From IMG/VR virus record IMGVR_UViG_3300037189_011105, positions 1 to 25,989 of that record: DNA of 25,989 nucleotides; one strand, written 5' to 3'. Both the position numbers and the translations under genes were made by a program. The notes under the pieces are model-generated. The model was not told where the DNA came from. It saw nothing but the letters and a program-made list of their open reading frames with translations, and did not search any database. Shown here piece by piece: positions 14,696-23,820 of this stretch. Numbering within the stretch: the first letter of the stretch is position 1; the number at the start of each line of letters is the position of its first letter. This DNA is from a virus.

Positions 14696-15586
14696 TTAAA
14701 ACTTAAAGTAATTGTAAGCATCCATCCAATTTGGAGTTTTAAATCCCGAACCAAGTTTAGAGCCTTCGTTGAAATTTGTATTATTATACATCTGTTGCTC
14801 CGCAAGAGATTTCCAAGAAGGCATTGTCTGAAAAGAACTTACATTTAATTTAGATGATGGAACTTGTTGGGCCCCTGATGGTTTTTGTACATTTGGTATA
14901 CTTGAAACTTGACCTTGATTATCAGTTTTATTTGTATCATTCCCTTTCCCTCTTCCAATAATCAATGGCACTTGCCCAAGACCATACTCCAGTGCTTTTG
15001 CTCCGGTCTGATATCCTTGTTGTATAGCCATAGCTCTTGCTTTAGCAGCGTCTTCAGACTGTTTATTATATCCTTCAGCTTCTGATAAACTAATTTGTGC
15101 CAAATTCGTTTTGATTTTAGCATCTTCTTCAGCGCTCATCTTCTCAAGGTTTAATAAATCAGCATTAAGAGCATCTCTTTGAGCGCCTTGAGCTTCATTT
15201 TGAGCCAATTGAATACGTCCTGCTGTAGCTGCTGCGCCTCTGTCTCCTTCTTGACCTGCCGCTATAGCCTGAGCTCCTTGAGCAAGTAACGCTTCTCTTT
15301 CTCTTTCGTAAGCCTCTTTATTGATACCAAGCGCATCGAATGGATTAATGTTTATTTGTCTTTTAGCTTCTTCAAGCGCCTTTGTGGCATTTTGTTCGGC
15401 TTCTCTTTGCAACTTCATTTGTTTGCTTGCCTGAATAAAAGATGTAGCAGCAAGGCCCGTAGCAATTAATCCTCCTATAGGCCCCCCTGTTGCAAGACCT
15501 GTGGCAATTCCTGCGCCTGCGTTAGCTAATGACGCTGCTGATGCAGGGTCTTGTGCTCCTGTTGCGTTTCCTGTTGATGCTCCCAT
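14696..15586 (-). CDS. Internal virion/ejection protein with hydrophobic Gly/Ala segment, T7 gp14-like
   Basis: A 296-residue protein. Residues about 18-52 are a long Gly/Ala/Ile-rich hydrophobic stretch ('GAGIATGLATGGPIGGLIAT') able to insert in a membrane. Residues 52-210 are an Ala/Gln/Glu-rich helical coiled region. The C-terminus (210-296) is polar and looks disordered. This plan, a membrane-prone glycine-rich N-terminus followed by helices, is that of T7 gp14-type ejection proteins that open the outer membrane. It starts two bases after the GNAT-like gene stop. The next gene, the candidate gp15 equivalent, follows after 11 bases. Function is inferred. Confidence 0.7.
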   Translation of the reverse strand: MGASTGNATGAQDPASAASLANAGAGIATGLATGGPIGGLIATGLAATSFIQASKQMKLQREAEQNATKALEEAKRQININPFDALGINKEAYEREREALLAQGAQAIAAGQEGDRGAAATAGRIQLAQNEAQGAQRDALNADLLNLEKMSAEEDAKIKTNLAQISLSEAEGYNKQSEDAAKARAMAIQQGYQTGAKALEYGLGQVPLIIGRGKGNDTNKTDNQGQVSSIPNVQKPSGAQQVPSSKLNVSSFQTMPSWKSLAEQQMYNNTNFNEGSKLGSGFKTPNWMDAYNYFKF

Positions 15587-15588
15587 AA

Positions 15589-15999
15589 TTATAAATATTT
15601 AATAAGTTCCTCTGTATATGACGCACTCTTTATATAACCAAGTTTCTCGTATGTTTCAACTAGACCTTTATTGTCCATTAAAGAGTATGCATATTTGTAT
15701 CCTAAATTTCTTGCAATATTTGTAAGTGTCATTATAAGCAATGATACTGACTCTTTTCTTTCAGGCTTTTTTCTGTAAGTTTTGCTTGATATAATCCAAT
15801 CAACCCAAGCTATTTTAGAATTTGTGCTATACAAAAAACCTGCACAAATCGGTTCATCTTCATCCACAATCATACACCCCCCAATTCCATTGTCAGGTAA
15901 GAAGTCTTTAGATGGAGGAGTAAACCCCCAATCCTTCCACCAACCTACAAGAATGTCATCGTAATCTGAGCTATTTAGTATTCTTACATCTAAAGCCAT
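15589..15999 (-). CDS. GNAT-like N-acetyltransferase family protein, stand-alone
   Basis: A 136-residue protein with GNAT layout. It has an N-terminal 'VRILNSSDYDDI' strand-helix, then 'CMIVDEDEPICAGFLYST' (strands), 'IAWVDWIISS' (central strand), a helix 'ESVSLLIMTLTNIARNLGY', and the C-terminal signature 'GLVETYEKLGYIKS'. The segment at the acetyl-CoA pyrophosphate loop is 'RKKPERKES', without the usual Gly-x-Gly, so catalysis is doubtful. GNAT-like genes are often seen among the tail genes of related phages, where their role is unknown. A promoter-like box lies just upstream of its start. It may lead a unit with the three ejection protein genes. Confidence 0.8.
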   Translation of the reverse strand: MALDVRILNSSDYDDILVGWWKDWGFTPPSKDFLPDNGIGGCMIVDEDEPICAGFLYSTNSKIAWVDWIISSKTYRKKPERKESVSLLIMTLTNIARNLGYKYAYSLMDNKGLVETYEKLGYIKSASYTEELIKYL

Positions 16000-16007
16000 A
16001 TTGATTA

Positions 16008-16015
16008 CAAATATA
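16008..16015 (-). promoter_or_regulatory. Candidate Bacteroidota-type promoter -7 box before the GNAT/ejection genes
   Basis: On the minus strand this reads TATATTTG, matching the Bacteroidota -7 consensus TAnnTTTG, and continues TAA. The same 11 bases occur before the gene starting at 23798. The box lies in a short inverted repeat (ATTGAT / ATCAAT). No clear -33 element is visible. Its nearest edge is only 8 bases from the ATG, which would give a very short or absent leader. Confidence 0.45.
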
Positions 16016-16022
16016 TCAATTA

Positions 16023-16847
16023 TTAAGGAAAACTTTTCATGACCTCTGAGCCAACTCCAAACAATTCAATCTTGCTTGACGAGCCATTGGTTATGTCAAA
16101 CACGCAGTAGTGACCTAATACTCCATGAGATTCAGCAACTGAGTTTTTAACTGTGAAAAAGTAGTCGTCATCGTCCGGTATGGAAACAGTTCCCGGAGGA
16201 GTTGTATCTATAACTAATTGGTTTATTCCTGCAGGATAATTTTGAATTATATTTGACACCACGCCTGCAAAGAATGTTGTTGTATAAGCAGGAGGTATAG
16301 CAAAATAAACGCTATCTCCAATACTAACAACTCCTCCTATTGATATTAGCGGCACAATAGAGAAGTTTACCTCTGTATAACCTGCTTGTATATCTCTACT
16401 TATACTTCTGCCTATTCCCGTAACCGCTCTTGTAGACAATTCTCCTGAAGCATCATTTCTAATAAACGCAAAGAATGTCTGCTCTTTCTTTTCAAACCAC
16501 GTTGATGTAATAAATCCTGAGTTCTGAAGGTCAGTTACCAATGTAGCATCCCACTTAGAGTCTCCTTGCAGCACAATGGTTTTAAAAAGCTTGTTCTCAA
16601 GAACTCCTTCGTTGATAACGCCAACTAACCTTGTCGGAACAAATGGACCGGGGGGAGGCGGAACTAAAAATTTGTCATACCACTGCTGATAGAAAGTATT
16701 TCTGCTTTCATTCACATTGTGTTTATAAAGGTCTCCGCCTTTAAATGTGTACAGGTAGTTGTTCATCCCTATTATCCAATCAGGATAAAAAGAGTAGAAT
16801 GACGGCCAACCTTTTGCGCCTTCACTATATGTTAATGTATATGACAT
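16023..16847 (-). CDS. Tail/virion structural protein of the crAss-like neighbourhood
   Basis: A 274-residue, beta-rich protein with no membrane segment or signal peptide. The N-terminus, with 'YSEGAKGWPSFYSFYPD' and 'GMNNYLYTFKGGDLYKHN', is a pattern I associate with proteins encoded beside the large tail protein in crAss-like and other Bacteroidota phages. A proline run (PPPP in 'FLVPPPPGPFVP') separates it from the C-terminal beta-rich part ('FEKKEQTFFAFIRN'), which contains a 'DDDDYFF' segment. It probably attaches to, or completes, the tail assembly formed by the 1474-residue protein two genes upstream. The exact role is unknown. Confidence 0.7.
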   Translation of the reverse strand: MSYTLTYSEGAKGWPSFYSFYPDWIIGMNNYLYTFKGGDLYKHNVNESRNTFYQQWYDKFLVPPPPGPFVPTRLVGVINEGVLENKLFKTIVLQGDSKWDATLVTDLQNSGFITSTWFEKKEQTFFAFIRNDASGELSTRAVTGIGRSISRDIQAGYTEVNFSIVPLISIGGVVSIGDSVYFAIPPAYTTTFFAGVVSNIIQNYPAGINQLVIDTTPPGTVSIPDDDDYFFTVKNSVAESHGVLGHYCVFDITNGSSSKIELFGVGSEVMKSFP

Positions 16848-16859
16848 AGTTTATTATTT

Positions 16860-17435
16860 TTATTTTTCACACCCACAACTATCGAATCCTATAAATCCTA
16901 TACCTGAAATAACTGTTGGTGTTGTATTATTTTTACAACAAAAAGTTGATCCGTTATATGCAAAATAAACATTTTGCTCAATGCCTGAACAATTTATAAA
17001 TGAAACTCCAAGTATACCTTCAATACCAAATACTACATATCTATTGCAATCTTGACTACAGCAACCACAAGTTTGATAATGAACTAAGTCTGCCTTACCA
17101 AATATTATATCAGGCGTTGTGCCATATACTACACATAACGACTCATCAAAAGGGCCTGTAAATGTTTGCTCAACAACTGCTTGTTCTGCGCAACTTTCAT
17201 ACCTAACCGTTACCGTTCCTAACAAAGCAGTAATAGTCCATCCTGAGCATGGGTCTGAGCAACATGCTGTGCATATCTGCTCAGGTAAAAGAACGCATTC
17301 AACTTGCTCTCTTGTTACGATGCCATCAGAATAAAATCCGTTAGGAGAACAAATAGTAAGTGCTGCATCGTCAAACACAGCAGTCGATGAACTTAAAGAT
17401 GGTCCGTTGATGTAAAAAGGTTGTGTATATGGCAT
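16860..17435 (-). CDS. Cysteine-rich virion protein with two tandem beta modules
   Basis: A 191-residue protein with 17 cysteines (about 9%). Residues 1-63 ('FDDAALTICSPNGFYSDG', then C-x2-CC-x3-C) resemble the starts of tail-associated proteins of Bacteroidota phages. Residues 64-130 and 131-191 are two copies of one module. Each has a strand pair ending Y/F-x-[SN]-C, a second Cys after about 17 residues, TTP, and a final Cys-Gly-Cys. The cysteines could bind metal or form disulfides once the virion is outside the cell. No signal peptide is present, as expected for a virion protein. It lies between two tail genes, so a tail-surface or tip role is inferred. Confidence 0.7.
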   Translation of the reverse strand: MPYTQPFYINGPSLSSSTAVFDDAALTICSPNGFYSDGIVTREQVECVLLPEQICTACCSDPCSGWTITALLGTVTVRYESCAEQAVVEQTFTGPFDESLCVVYGTTPDIIFGKADLVHYQTCGCCSQDCNRYVVFGIEGILGVSFINCSGIEQNVYFAYNGSTFCCKNNTTPTVISGIGFIGFDSCGCEK

Positions 17436-17446
17436 ATATTTATTTT

Positions 17447-20400
17447 TTAAGCTCCACTAATACAATCGCAACAAGATGCAATTGGGTCATTTTCGCTATA
17501 ACATAATTGAACAGGAACAGAATCTCTCAAATCCCATATCAAATACAATGTATCTCCATCTACCGTATCAGGCGTAGAAAACTCTGCATAGTTTACATTG
17601 TATATTGTTACATTTGGACTTGCCACACTTGATGCTGCAATCATTGCACTAATATCAGAAACATTATTTTCATACAGAGTATTTGTTCTAAGGTATCTAA
17701 ACTTATCTGATGCAGGGTCAAATACATAATCATCATCTCCTATCTTGTTTGTTTGTATTCTAACTGTGCTTCCTTGCGTAGGGAATGAGCCTGCTCCTGC
17801 AAATCCTGAAATCAAACTATACCAAGAAACAAGAGGGTTCTCTGTACCTGATAAGAATGTTACAAGATTAGATTGTGTTGGTCCAACAAAAGAACCTACA
17901 TCATATCTGTATTCTGCATGTATTGTCTTTTCTGAATCGTAATTATTGGTAAGTACAACTTGAACTACCTTCATAGCCTCAGGTGTAGGGCAATTAACAG
18001 TTACATCTAAAACGACGTTGCCTGAATGTTCAATTTCAATTTGAACTGTGTCTACATAGTTAAGGTTTTTATTAAACGTAAGGCTGTCGCTAAAATCTAT
18101 AAACCCTGAAGTAAAATCATTTCCATTATAAAATGCTGTAACTTTAAAATCTTCCCCTGAATCAATGCTTACTACTGTCCATACTATATCAACAGGTCCA
18201 ACAAGAGCACCTAAGTTTACACAATAGTTTTGTGTTGTATTCCCTGACAACGTAAATGTTTGAGATGTACCACAAGCCAAGCATGATGGGTTGTTTGACA
18301 ACTCTCTATCAGTCATGCATAACACATACTCATTCATGTATGGGTCAAACCCTCCAAGTTTCTGAGTAGAGAATGACGCATTGAATGTATCTCTAAACCA
18401 TGTCCTCATGTTCAAATCTGAGATTACATTTAACTGCTCATTAGAATATGAGTTACCTTGAAGCTGAATTACTGCTCCTCTTTTGGCATCTGTAAAGAAC
18501 CTATCGTAACCCCATTGTACATAGCTCTCAGGATTGAAACTAATGCCGTATTTTTCGGTTCTTGCAATCTGTGTACCCAACACCTCAGGAACTGATGAAA
18601 TAGCTCCTCCTGCGGCTGAATCAGACAGCAAATTCTTACCTGCTAATACATAGGATATTTTATCCTCTTGCAAAACAAGCACGTCAGTTTCTCTTCCGTC
18701 CATTTTGTATATCTCTCCAAAAGAAATCTCTAAAGCCTTATAGTTAAGCAATCCTGAGTTAAACTCATTTAGCTTATTTAAATTGGTCTCAGGATTATAA
18801 ATACCACTATAAGTAATGTCAGCAAATCTATCTGACTCTTTATAATCTTGAGCAGCAACTGTAGTTACTCTATTCCCTAAATTAAAAGAACGTCCTGAAA
18901 TAGAGTCTCTTATTTTATAACTCTCTACACCATTTCCAAAAGCAAAGCAATTAAAGAATTGAGTATCAACTATACCGGGAGTATTTGTAGCAATATCTTG
19001 ATTTTGAATATTGCCCATGTGATTACCATCTGCATCAACTTCAAAAGACAAATCATTCTCAAAAAACACATCAGGCAAAGCTTCGTCAGGTTCTGTTTCA
19101 AATACAAATACGGTATCTGCTCTAAATACTTGAATGTCTAATATTATTGACGATGCTCTTGCTGCAGTGGGTCCGCAAGACTGAACGGCGCTTATGCATA
19201 AACTAAGTCTATTATTTGACTCTCTGCACCATTGCCAATGATTTGTATCAAAAGTATATCCAATAAATATTGGGCTAGCTAACAATGCAGTAAAATATTC
19301 ATTTCCCACCGGAGTAGCTCCAGATCCAACAGTAGAAGTGCCATTATTTATAAACTCTTTTATATTATCTCCATTCCACCAATCTCTCATATCATTATAC
19401 GTAGTGGAAGAAATAAAAGTTTGAGACCAAGTATATATTCTTTTTTCGCAACTCCTATTGCCATCTCCCGGGCCTAATCTCTGAGTGGTTATATTTATGC
19501 TAATTTTGCTTCCTGCAGGAACGGTATAATCAACCCAAACGCCGGGAGATGTTTCCGTATTCATATCGTATGACATTATAGGGAATCCTCCATTTAATGC
19601 AGTCTCTGTTTTAGTTCCGGGAGAAATTATAGCGTATGGGTCATCTGTTACCGAAAATGAGTTTGGATTTATTTTCATGTATACGCCACCGGGAGGAGTA
19701 ACTCCTGTAACAGGCTCAATAAATCCTTTTATTTTTGACTCTATCTCAAGCACAGTAGCATATACGCAAGTTTGCGTTGGGCCATTAGAGTCTCTTTTAA
19801 CAATAAACCTATCTCCACGTTCCACCTTTCTTGCATTTTCTCCTTCAAGAAGAAAATATACTGCATTATCTGTTGGGCTAGAAAAAAATATGCTTGAGTA
19901 TATAGTATCGTAATTCTCTTGGTCAGGCTTAATTACAAACTTATATCTCTTTGCCCAATAAGGAGCGACTTGTGAAGTTGGTATAGTTACATAAATAGAG
20001 TTCTTTGTATCTGAATTTGAACATGGCACATACTCTGTATTGTTCAAACTTACTAATGCTGTACTTGACCTGTTAAACTCATCCATATAAACAATACCAA
20101 TCTCGTAACCCCTATTGCTATGCAAGCTTTTTGGACTTGCTATTTCTTGGAATGTAGCACTTGCCGAAGTGACACTATAATACTCAAAAGCATAATCAAC
20201 AGGAGTGGTAAGGTTATCTACGTACTGCATAGCAATCATTTGGAAACCTATAATCTTACTTCCCGGACTTGTTATTATTTTAATAGGCTGACCCAATCCT
20301 GATATACCACTTGCATATTTTTCTAACGCATCTAAATTTTGAGGTAGTGCACAATTAAGCTTGTCTGTAAATGTAAACCCATTGCAAGGGTTTGTAAGGC

Positions 20401-21871
20401 CTGCAGGATCATATACAGGAAGTATATTAGCAAGAGTACCAACGGCATTTTGAAACTCGGCGCTTGTTGCCATCTGATAAACAGATGTATAATCTTGAGA
20501 AAGTGTAAAGTAAAAAGAAACATTTACGTTTGATGTTGTTTCTGCAGGAGTTAAAGGTCCTGAGAATGATTCATGCGTAATCGTTATGTCTAATGAAAAT
20601 GACGCTCCATTTTTTAAATTTGGCTCAACTGATATAAAATCTACATTTACTACTGAATTAGGAACTACAACACTTCCATTGACAGTATAAGCATCGCCTG
20701 TTGTTGTATTATCAAAAAGCAATGTATCTCCTATTATTTCTGTAACAAGACTTGTTTGATAATTAAGGCTTATTGTCCTTCCTGTTTTGTCAATCAAATC
20801 GTATCCTTCAACATAGTTTCCATACATAAGCCTATTACCCATAATGGTCTGAGCCTTTGCGAATCTTGGAACATTATCAAATAATCTTAAAAGTTCAGAT
20901 TCAGGAAGTATTGTGAATATTTTGCTATTATCAAAATAGTATTGATAATTAGTATCGTCATTTAACCCCAAATCTTTCTTATCAAGCTTCTCTATAATTT
21001 TTATTATATTGTTATTGGCTTGCTTAAAAAGTAAATCCACACCCACTACAAGCGGACCTCCTGTATTGTATGTAATCCTTGCAGCATTACAAAGATTCAC
21101 CATTCCCTCATTCAAGTAGCTGTTTATGCTAAACTCAAAATTCTGAGGAAGAAAAGCAGGAGCAGACCATTGAGATGTAGCAGAATATTCGCCATCGGCA
21201 TATCTATATCTATAAGCAAAGCAAATGAATCTTGTATCCATATAGTTTTGCTGACCACCTGTAACTATAGGTTCAGCTCCGGGAGACTCAATAGGAGGCT
21301 TCTTAACTACAAGTAAACACTCTGCGCTAAATTGATCTATAGACGCTACAGGATTTGGATACCTATTCGTAGTTGGTTTTACATTGAAAAATCTTGGAGG
21401 GTTATAATCATCCGTAAAAAATATCAAATTCTCTATCTTATCAACCCCTGTAATTAAATACTGCGGATTAAAATTCAATGTAGTAGCTAAACCTGACCCA
21501 TCGTCTGTACTTATTATATGATAAGTCAATATACCTGTAAGTACATTTAAGGAAACTATCATATCTAATTTACCTGTTAGACTATCTCCTCCAAAGGTTG
21601 AGTCGTGAACAAACCAATAAATAGTTTCGTTTGCGCTATCGGCTATTGCGCCAATGCAAATCGCATCTGTACTTAATGGCGTGCCATCTATATATGTTAG
21701 AGCAGTTAAAGCTAAATTACCCTTTGAATTTTCAATGGCGCCAATCTCGGAGTTCTCTGTAGAACCCATACGTACATTCATGGCATCTATGTATTCTCCA
21801 TTTGGGATTACACGTTGGTCATAGACCTTATTCATTCTGCCTGCTAAGAAATTCCTTGTAAGATTTGCCAT
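17447..21871 (-). CDS. Large tail protein, crAss-like 'stabilization/muzzle' type
   Basis: A 1474-residue, beta-rich virion protein. The N-terminus 'NFLAGRMNKVYDQRVIPNGE' followed by 'YIDAMNVRMGSTENSEIG' matches the start of the large protein called stabilization protein in crAss-like phages. Repeated short blocks with 'NIIFFTDD', 'NRLMYGNYVEGYD' and 'YDRFFTDAKRGAV' suggest a beta-propeller core like that of short-tail nozzle proteins. After about residue 1200 come Ig-like beta segments with paired cysteines ('CLACG', 'CCDC' near the end). It follows the two ring/adaptor genes by one base. It most likely forms the distal tail tube or muzzle through which DNA exits. There is no sign of a depolymerase or peptidase motif. 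Confidence 0.8.
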   Translation of the reverse strand: MANLTRNFLAGRMNKVYDQRVIPNGEYIDAMNVRMGSTENSEIGAIENSKGNLALTALTYIDGTPLSTDAICIGAIADSANETIYWFVHDSTFGGDSLTGKLDMIVSLNVLTGILTYHIISTDDGSGLATTLNFNPQYLITGVDKIENLIFFTDDYNPPRFFNVKPTTNRYPNPVASIDQFSAECLLVVKKPPIESPGAEPIVTGGQQNYMDTRFICFAYRYRYADGEYSATSQWSAPAFLPQNFEFSINSYLNEGMVNLCNAARITYNTGGPLVVGVDLLFKQANNNIIKIIEKLDKKDLGLNDDTNYQYYFDNSKIFTILPESELLRLFDNVPRFAKAQTIMGNRLMYGNYVEGYDLIDKTGRTISLNYQTSLVTEIIGDTLLFDNTTTGDAYTVNGSVVVPNSVVNVDFISVEPNLKNGASFSLDITITHESFSGPLTPAETTSNVNVSFYFTLSQDYTSVYQMATSAEFQNAVGTLANILPVYDPAGLTNPCNGFTFTDKLNCALPQNLDALEKYASGISGLGQPIKIITSPGSKIIGFQMIAMQYVDNLTTPVDYAFEYYSVTSASATFQEIASPKSLHSNRGYEIGIVYMDEFNRSSTALVSLNNTEYVPCSNSDTKNSIYVTIPTSQVAPYWAKRYKFVIKPDQENYDTIYSSIFFSSPTDNAVYFLLEGENARKVERGDRFIVKRDSNGPTQTCVYATVLEIESKIKGFIEPVTGVTPPGGVYMKINPNSFSVTDDPYAIISPGTKTETALNGGFPIMSYDMNTETSPGVWVDYTVPAGSKISINITTQRLGPGDGNRSCEKRIYTWSQTFISSTTYNDMRDWWNGDNIKEFINNGTSTVGSGATPVGNEYFTALLASPIFIGYTFDTNHWQWCRESNNRLSLCISAVQSCGPTAARASSIILDIQVFRADTVFVFETEPDEALPDVFFENDLSFEVDADGNHMGNIQNQDIATNTPGIVDTQFFNCFAFGNGVESYKIRDSISGRSFNLGNRVTTVAAQDYKESDRFADITYSGIYNPETNLNKLNEFNSGLLNYKALEISFGEIYKMDGRETDVLVLQEDKISYVLAGKNLLSDSAAGGAISSVPEVLGTQIARTEKYGISFNPESYVQWGYDRFFTDAKRGAVIQLQGNSYSNEQLNVISDLNMRTWFRDTFNASFSTQKLGGFDPYMNEYVLCMTDRELSNNPSCLACGTSQTFTLSGNTTQNYCVNLGALVGPVDIVWTVVSIDSGEDFKVTAFYNGNDFTSGFIDFSDSLTFNKNLNYVDTVQIEIEHSGNVVLDVTVNCPTPEAMKVVQVVLTNNYDSEKTIHAEYRYDVGSFVGPTQSNLVTFLSGTENPLVSWYSLISGFAGAGSFPTQGSTVRIQTNKIGDDDYVFDPASDKFRYLRTNTLYENNVSDISAMIAASSVASPNVTIYNVNYAEFSTPDTVDGDTLYLIWDLRDSVPVQLCYSENDPIASCCDCISGA

Positions 21872-21872
21872 T

Positions 21873-22796
21873 TTATTTTATTGTCTTGTCCATACCCCTA
21901 AGATTCATTAATAGTCTACCGGGATGAATATTACTCATTCTTATTTTTGCATTTCTAAGTAAAGCACCCCTCTCTTTTCTTGCTCTATTTACAACATACT
22001 CTTGCACACCAAATTTAGAATTTAATAACTCAAATCTAATGGCTGCATAAATATACTGCTCAAACAATTTATTAACCGTAACTAAAGAGTTATCTCCATT
22101 CTCCATGCCATCAGAAATATACTCAAGAATACAAGTCTGACCTGCCATTCCTGAGTCAAAGTTAATAACACCATTCTTCTTATCAATATTAAACGTAGGA
22201 TTAAAATTAGCCGTTTCTGTATTCAATCCATAAGCAGCACCTATGCCATAATCAAAGTACCACATACCGTCTACATACCATCCCCATTGGCCATTAAACT
22301 GATGTCCTTCGTTAAGATATATACTCTTCTTTGTTCTGTGTATTCTATCGTAGTCAATATTTGAGTCTTGAGGTCTTAAGATATTCCCAAATTGGTCAAA
22401 TAATATGTTGCCTTGATTGTCCTGAAGGTAAGCATTTGAAGATAGAGTTTGAATATTCTCAGTCAATGGCCTTAAGTATCCATCCTTGTAAAGAGATATT
22501 CTAACCCAATTAACAAAGTCAGAAGGCAATACATATCTGAGAGAATCAACTACTGATAACTCAAGAACTTTAATTTCTTTGAATGCATCGTAATTCAATT
22601 CCTGTATTGCTCTTTTAGCATGGAATAGTATTTTATACTTCTTTTCATTATTTACTAAAGAGTGATTTCCAGTATGCATCAACATGAAGTTGTTGACTAT
22701 ATCAAACAAGCTAACATATTGGTAAGAACCCCAATTTGCATCTTGGGGTGTATTACCTGAGTTTGCATAGTATTGATAATCTGATATATATGCCAT
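21873..22796 (-). CDS. Ring/tail-adaptor virion protein (T7 gp11 / crAss ring type)
   Basis: A 307-residue protein. The helical N-terminus (about 25-70, ending 'HAKRAIQELNYDAF') is followed by 'VVDSLRYVLPSDFVNWVRIS', a beta segment with the LP-x-D pattern seen in tail-tube/ring proteins that sit between portal and nozzle. The middle is Tyr/Trp/Gly-rich ('FNGQWGWYVDGMWYFDYG'), and the C-terminal helix carries many Arg. It is one base from the large tail gene and six bases from the other adaptor gene, so the three are surely co-translated. The role is inferred from order and pattern. Confidence 0.7.
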   Translation of the reverse strand: MAYISDYQYYANSGNTPQDANWGSYQYVSLFDIVNNFMLMHTGNHSLVNNEKKYKILFHAKRAIQELNYDAFKEIKVLELSVVDSLRYVLPSDFVNWVRISLYKDGYLRPLTENIQTLSSNAYLQDNQGNILFDQFGNILRPQDSNIDYDRIHRTKKSIYLNEGHQFNGQWGWYVDGMWYFDYGIGAAYGLNTETANFNPTFNIDKKNGVINFDSGMAGQTCILEYISDGMENGDNSLVTVNKLFEQYIYAAIRFELLNSKFGVQEYVVNRARKERGALLRNAKIRMSNIHPGRLLMNLRGMDKTIK

Positions 22797-22802
22797 TGTC
22801 TA

Positions 22803-23798
22803 TTATTGTTGTTGACTGAATGTTGGTTGTTCGTGTTGCTCTTGAGCCATTGCAAATTGAGTAACCTCGCTCTCACGTATAGAAACACCACAATATTGTA
22901 AAATCTTCATTACTAATTTAAACTCATCTTCTTGAGGCAATTCAAAATCTTGATAGTCAGGTTGAGATTGGTCAAACACAGGCTCGCCTGCAGCAAGTGT
23001 AATATAAGTCCATTTTGGCTCCTTAGGATATCTAAAGTAAGCGCATTTAACTTGACCCAATAAACCAAGCGTAAATGTTGTAGAGAATGGGTACAATTGA
23101 ATCAAAGTAGAGTCTTGAGTATAAGCAGGAAACATACTGCTTGGTGCTGTTAGATTAGAAAGATTAAGGCTTGTAATCTTGCCTGTACTTACTTTTTCAG
23201 ACTCTACATAGTTCTGAGCAGATACGATATAATAATCATCTCCTGTAGAAGTAAATATATCAGCACTTAAAAATAATTCTGTGTCTGTAAGAACTTCATA
23301 GACAGTTGCAAGCTGAGGAGGAGCTGCGCTCCAATTAGCAACTATATCTCCGGCTTTAACACCATCTGCTATAAATGTTGCTGTACTATCTATTAATCTA
23401 AATGCCGAAACGCCATCATTGAAGCTATTGTCTTTTAATATTGTTGGATAACAAACCAATCTATTAATCATGTACGCCTCATTGCCTGTAGTCGTAAGAG
23501 ATGGTATATAAAATCTGTTTCTTGTTATACTTGGCAAATCGTAATTAAAAGGCTTTAAGAAATCATCAACAAAAAAATACTCCATCGTTTCTCCAATTGC
23601 CTTATTGATATCAGCATAATCGCTTCCTGATGTACGAATATTCTCAGCAGTAACAGTTTTATTATAGTTACTAAAGTATTCTTCGTAAGCTTCCAATTGC
23701 GCTTGCTTTGCATAAAGATTAAAATCGGATGGAGATATATATCCGTAGTTATTTTTATTAAGCACAGACAGCACTGTGTTTCTAACCGAGTTTATCAT
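22803..23798 (-). CDS. Ring/head-completion adaptor virion protein
   Basis: A 331-residue protein. The first 70 residues are helical ('SPSDFNLYAKQAQLEAYEEY'), a common opening of adaptor proteins in Bacteroidota phages. They are followed by beta segments ('DGVKAGDIVANW') and a helical C-terminus ending in a Gln-rich tail. It is the first gene after an intrinsic terminator, and it has its own promoter-like box 14 bases upstream of the ATG. It therefore probably heads a tail operon with the next genes. It may bind under the portal, which lies outside the window. No enzyme motif is visible. Confidence 0.65.
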   Translation of the reverse strand: MINSVRNTVLSVLNKNNYGYISPSDFNLYAKQAQLEAYEEYFSNYNKTVTAENIRTSGSDYADINKAIGETMEYFFVDDFLKPFNYDLPSITRNRFYIPSLTTTGNEAYMINRLVCYPTILKDNSFNDGVSAFRLIDSTATFIADGVKAGDIVANWSAAPPQLATVYEVLTDTELFLSADIFTSTGDDYYIVSAQNYVESEKVSTGKITSLNLSNLTAPSSMFPAYTQDSTLIQLYPFSTTFTLGLLGQVKCAYFRYPKEPKWTYITLAAGEPVFDQSQPDYQDFELPQEDEFKLVMKILQYCGVSIRESEVTQFAMAQEQHEQPTFSQQQ

Positions 23799-23812
23799 TG
23801 CTCACTTTTTTA

Positions 23813-23820
23813 CAAATATA
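23813..23820 (-). promoter_or_regulatory. Candidate Bacteroidota-type promoter for the tail operon
   Basis: On the minus strand this reads TATATTTG (consensus TAnnTTTG), followed by TAA, identical over 11 bases to the site before the GNAT-like gene. A TTTC lies 19 bases upstream, inside the terminator hairpin, in the right place for a weak -33 element (consensus TTTG). It sits directly after a terminator, and the leader to the ATG would be only some 7-10 bases long. Confidence 0.55.

Noticed and set aside
15589-15999. Possible ribosomal-protein or antibiotic acetyltransferase
   Set aside because: It is of GNAT type, but with no cofactor loop and in a virion gene block. Nothing indicates those substrates.
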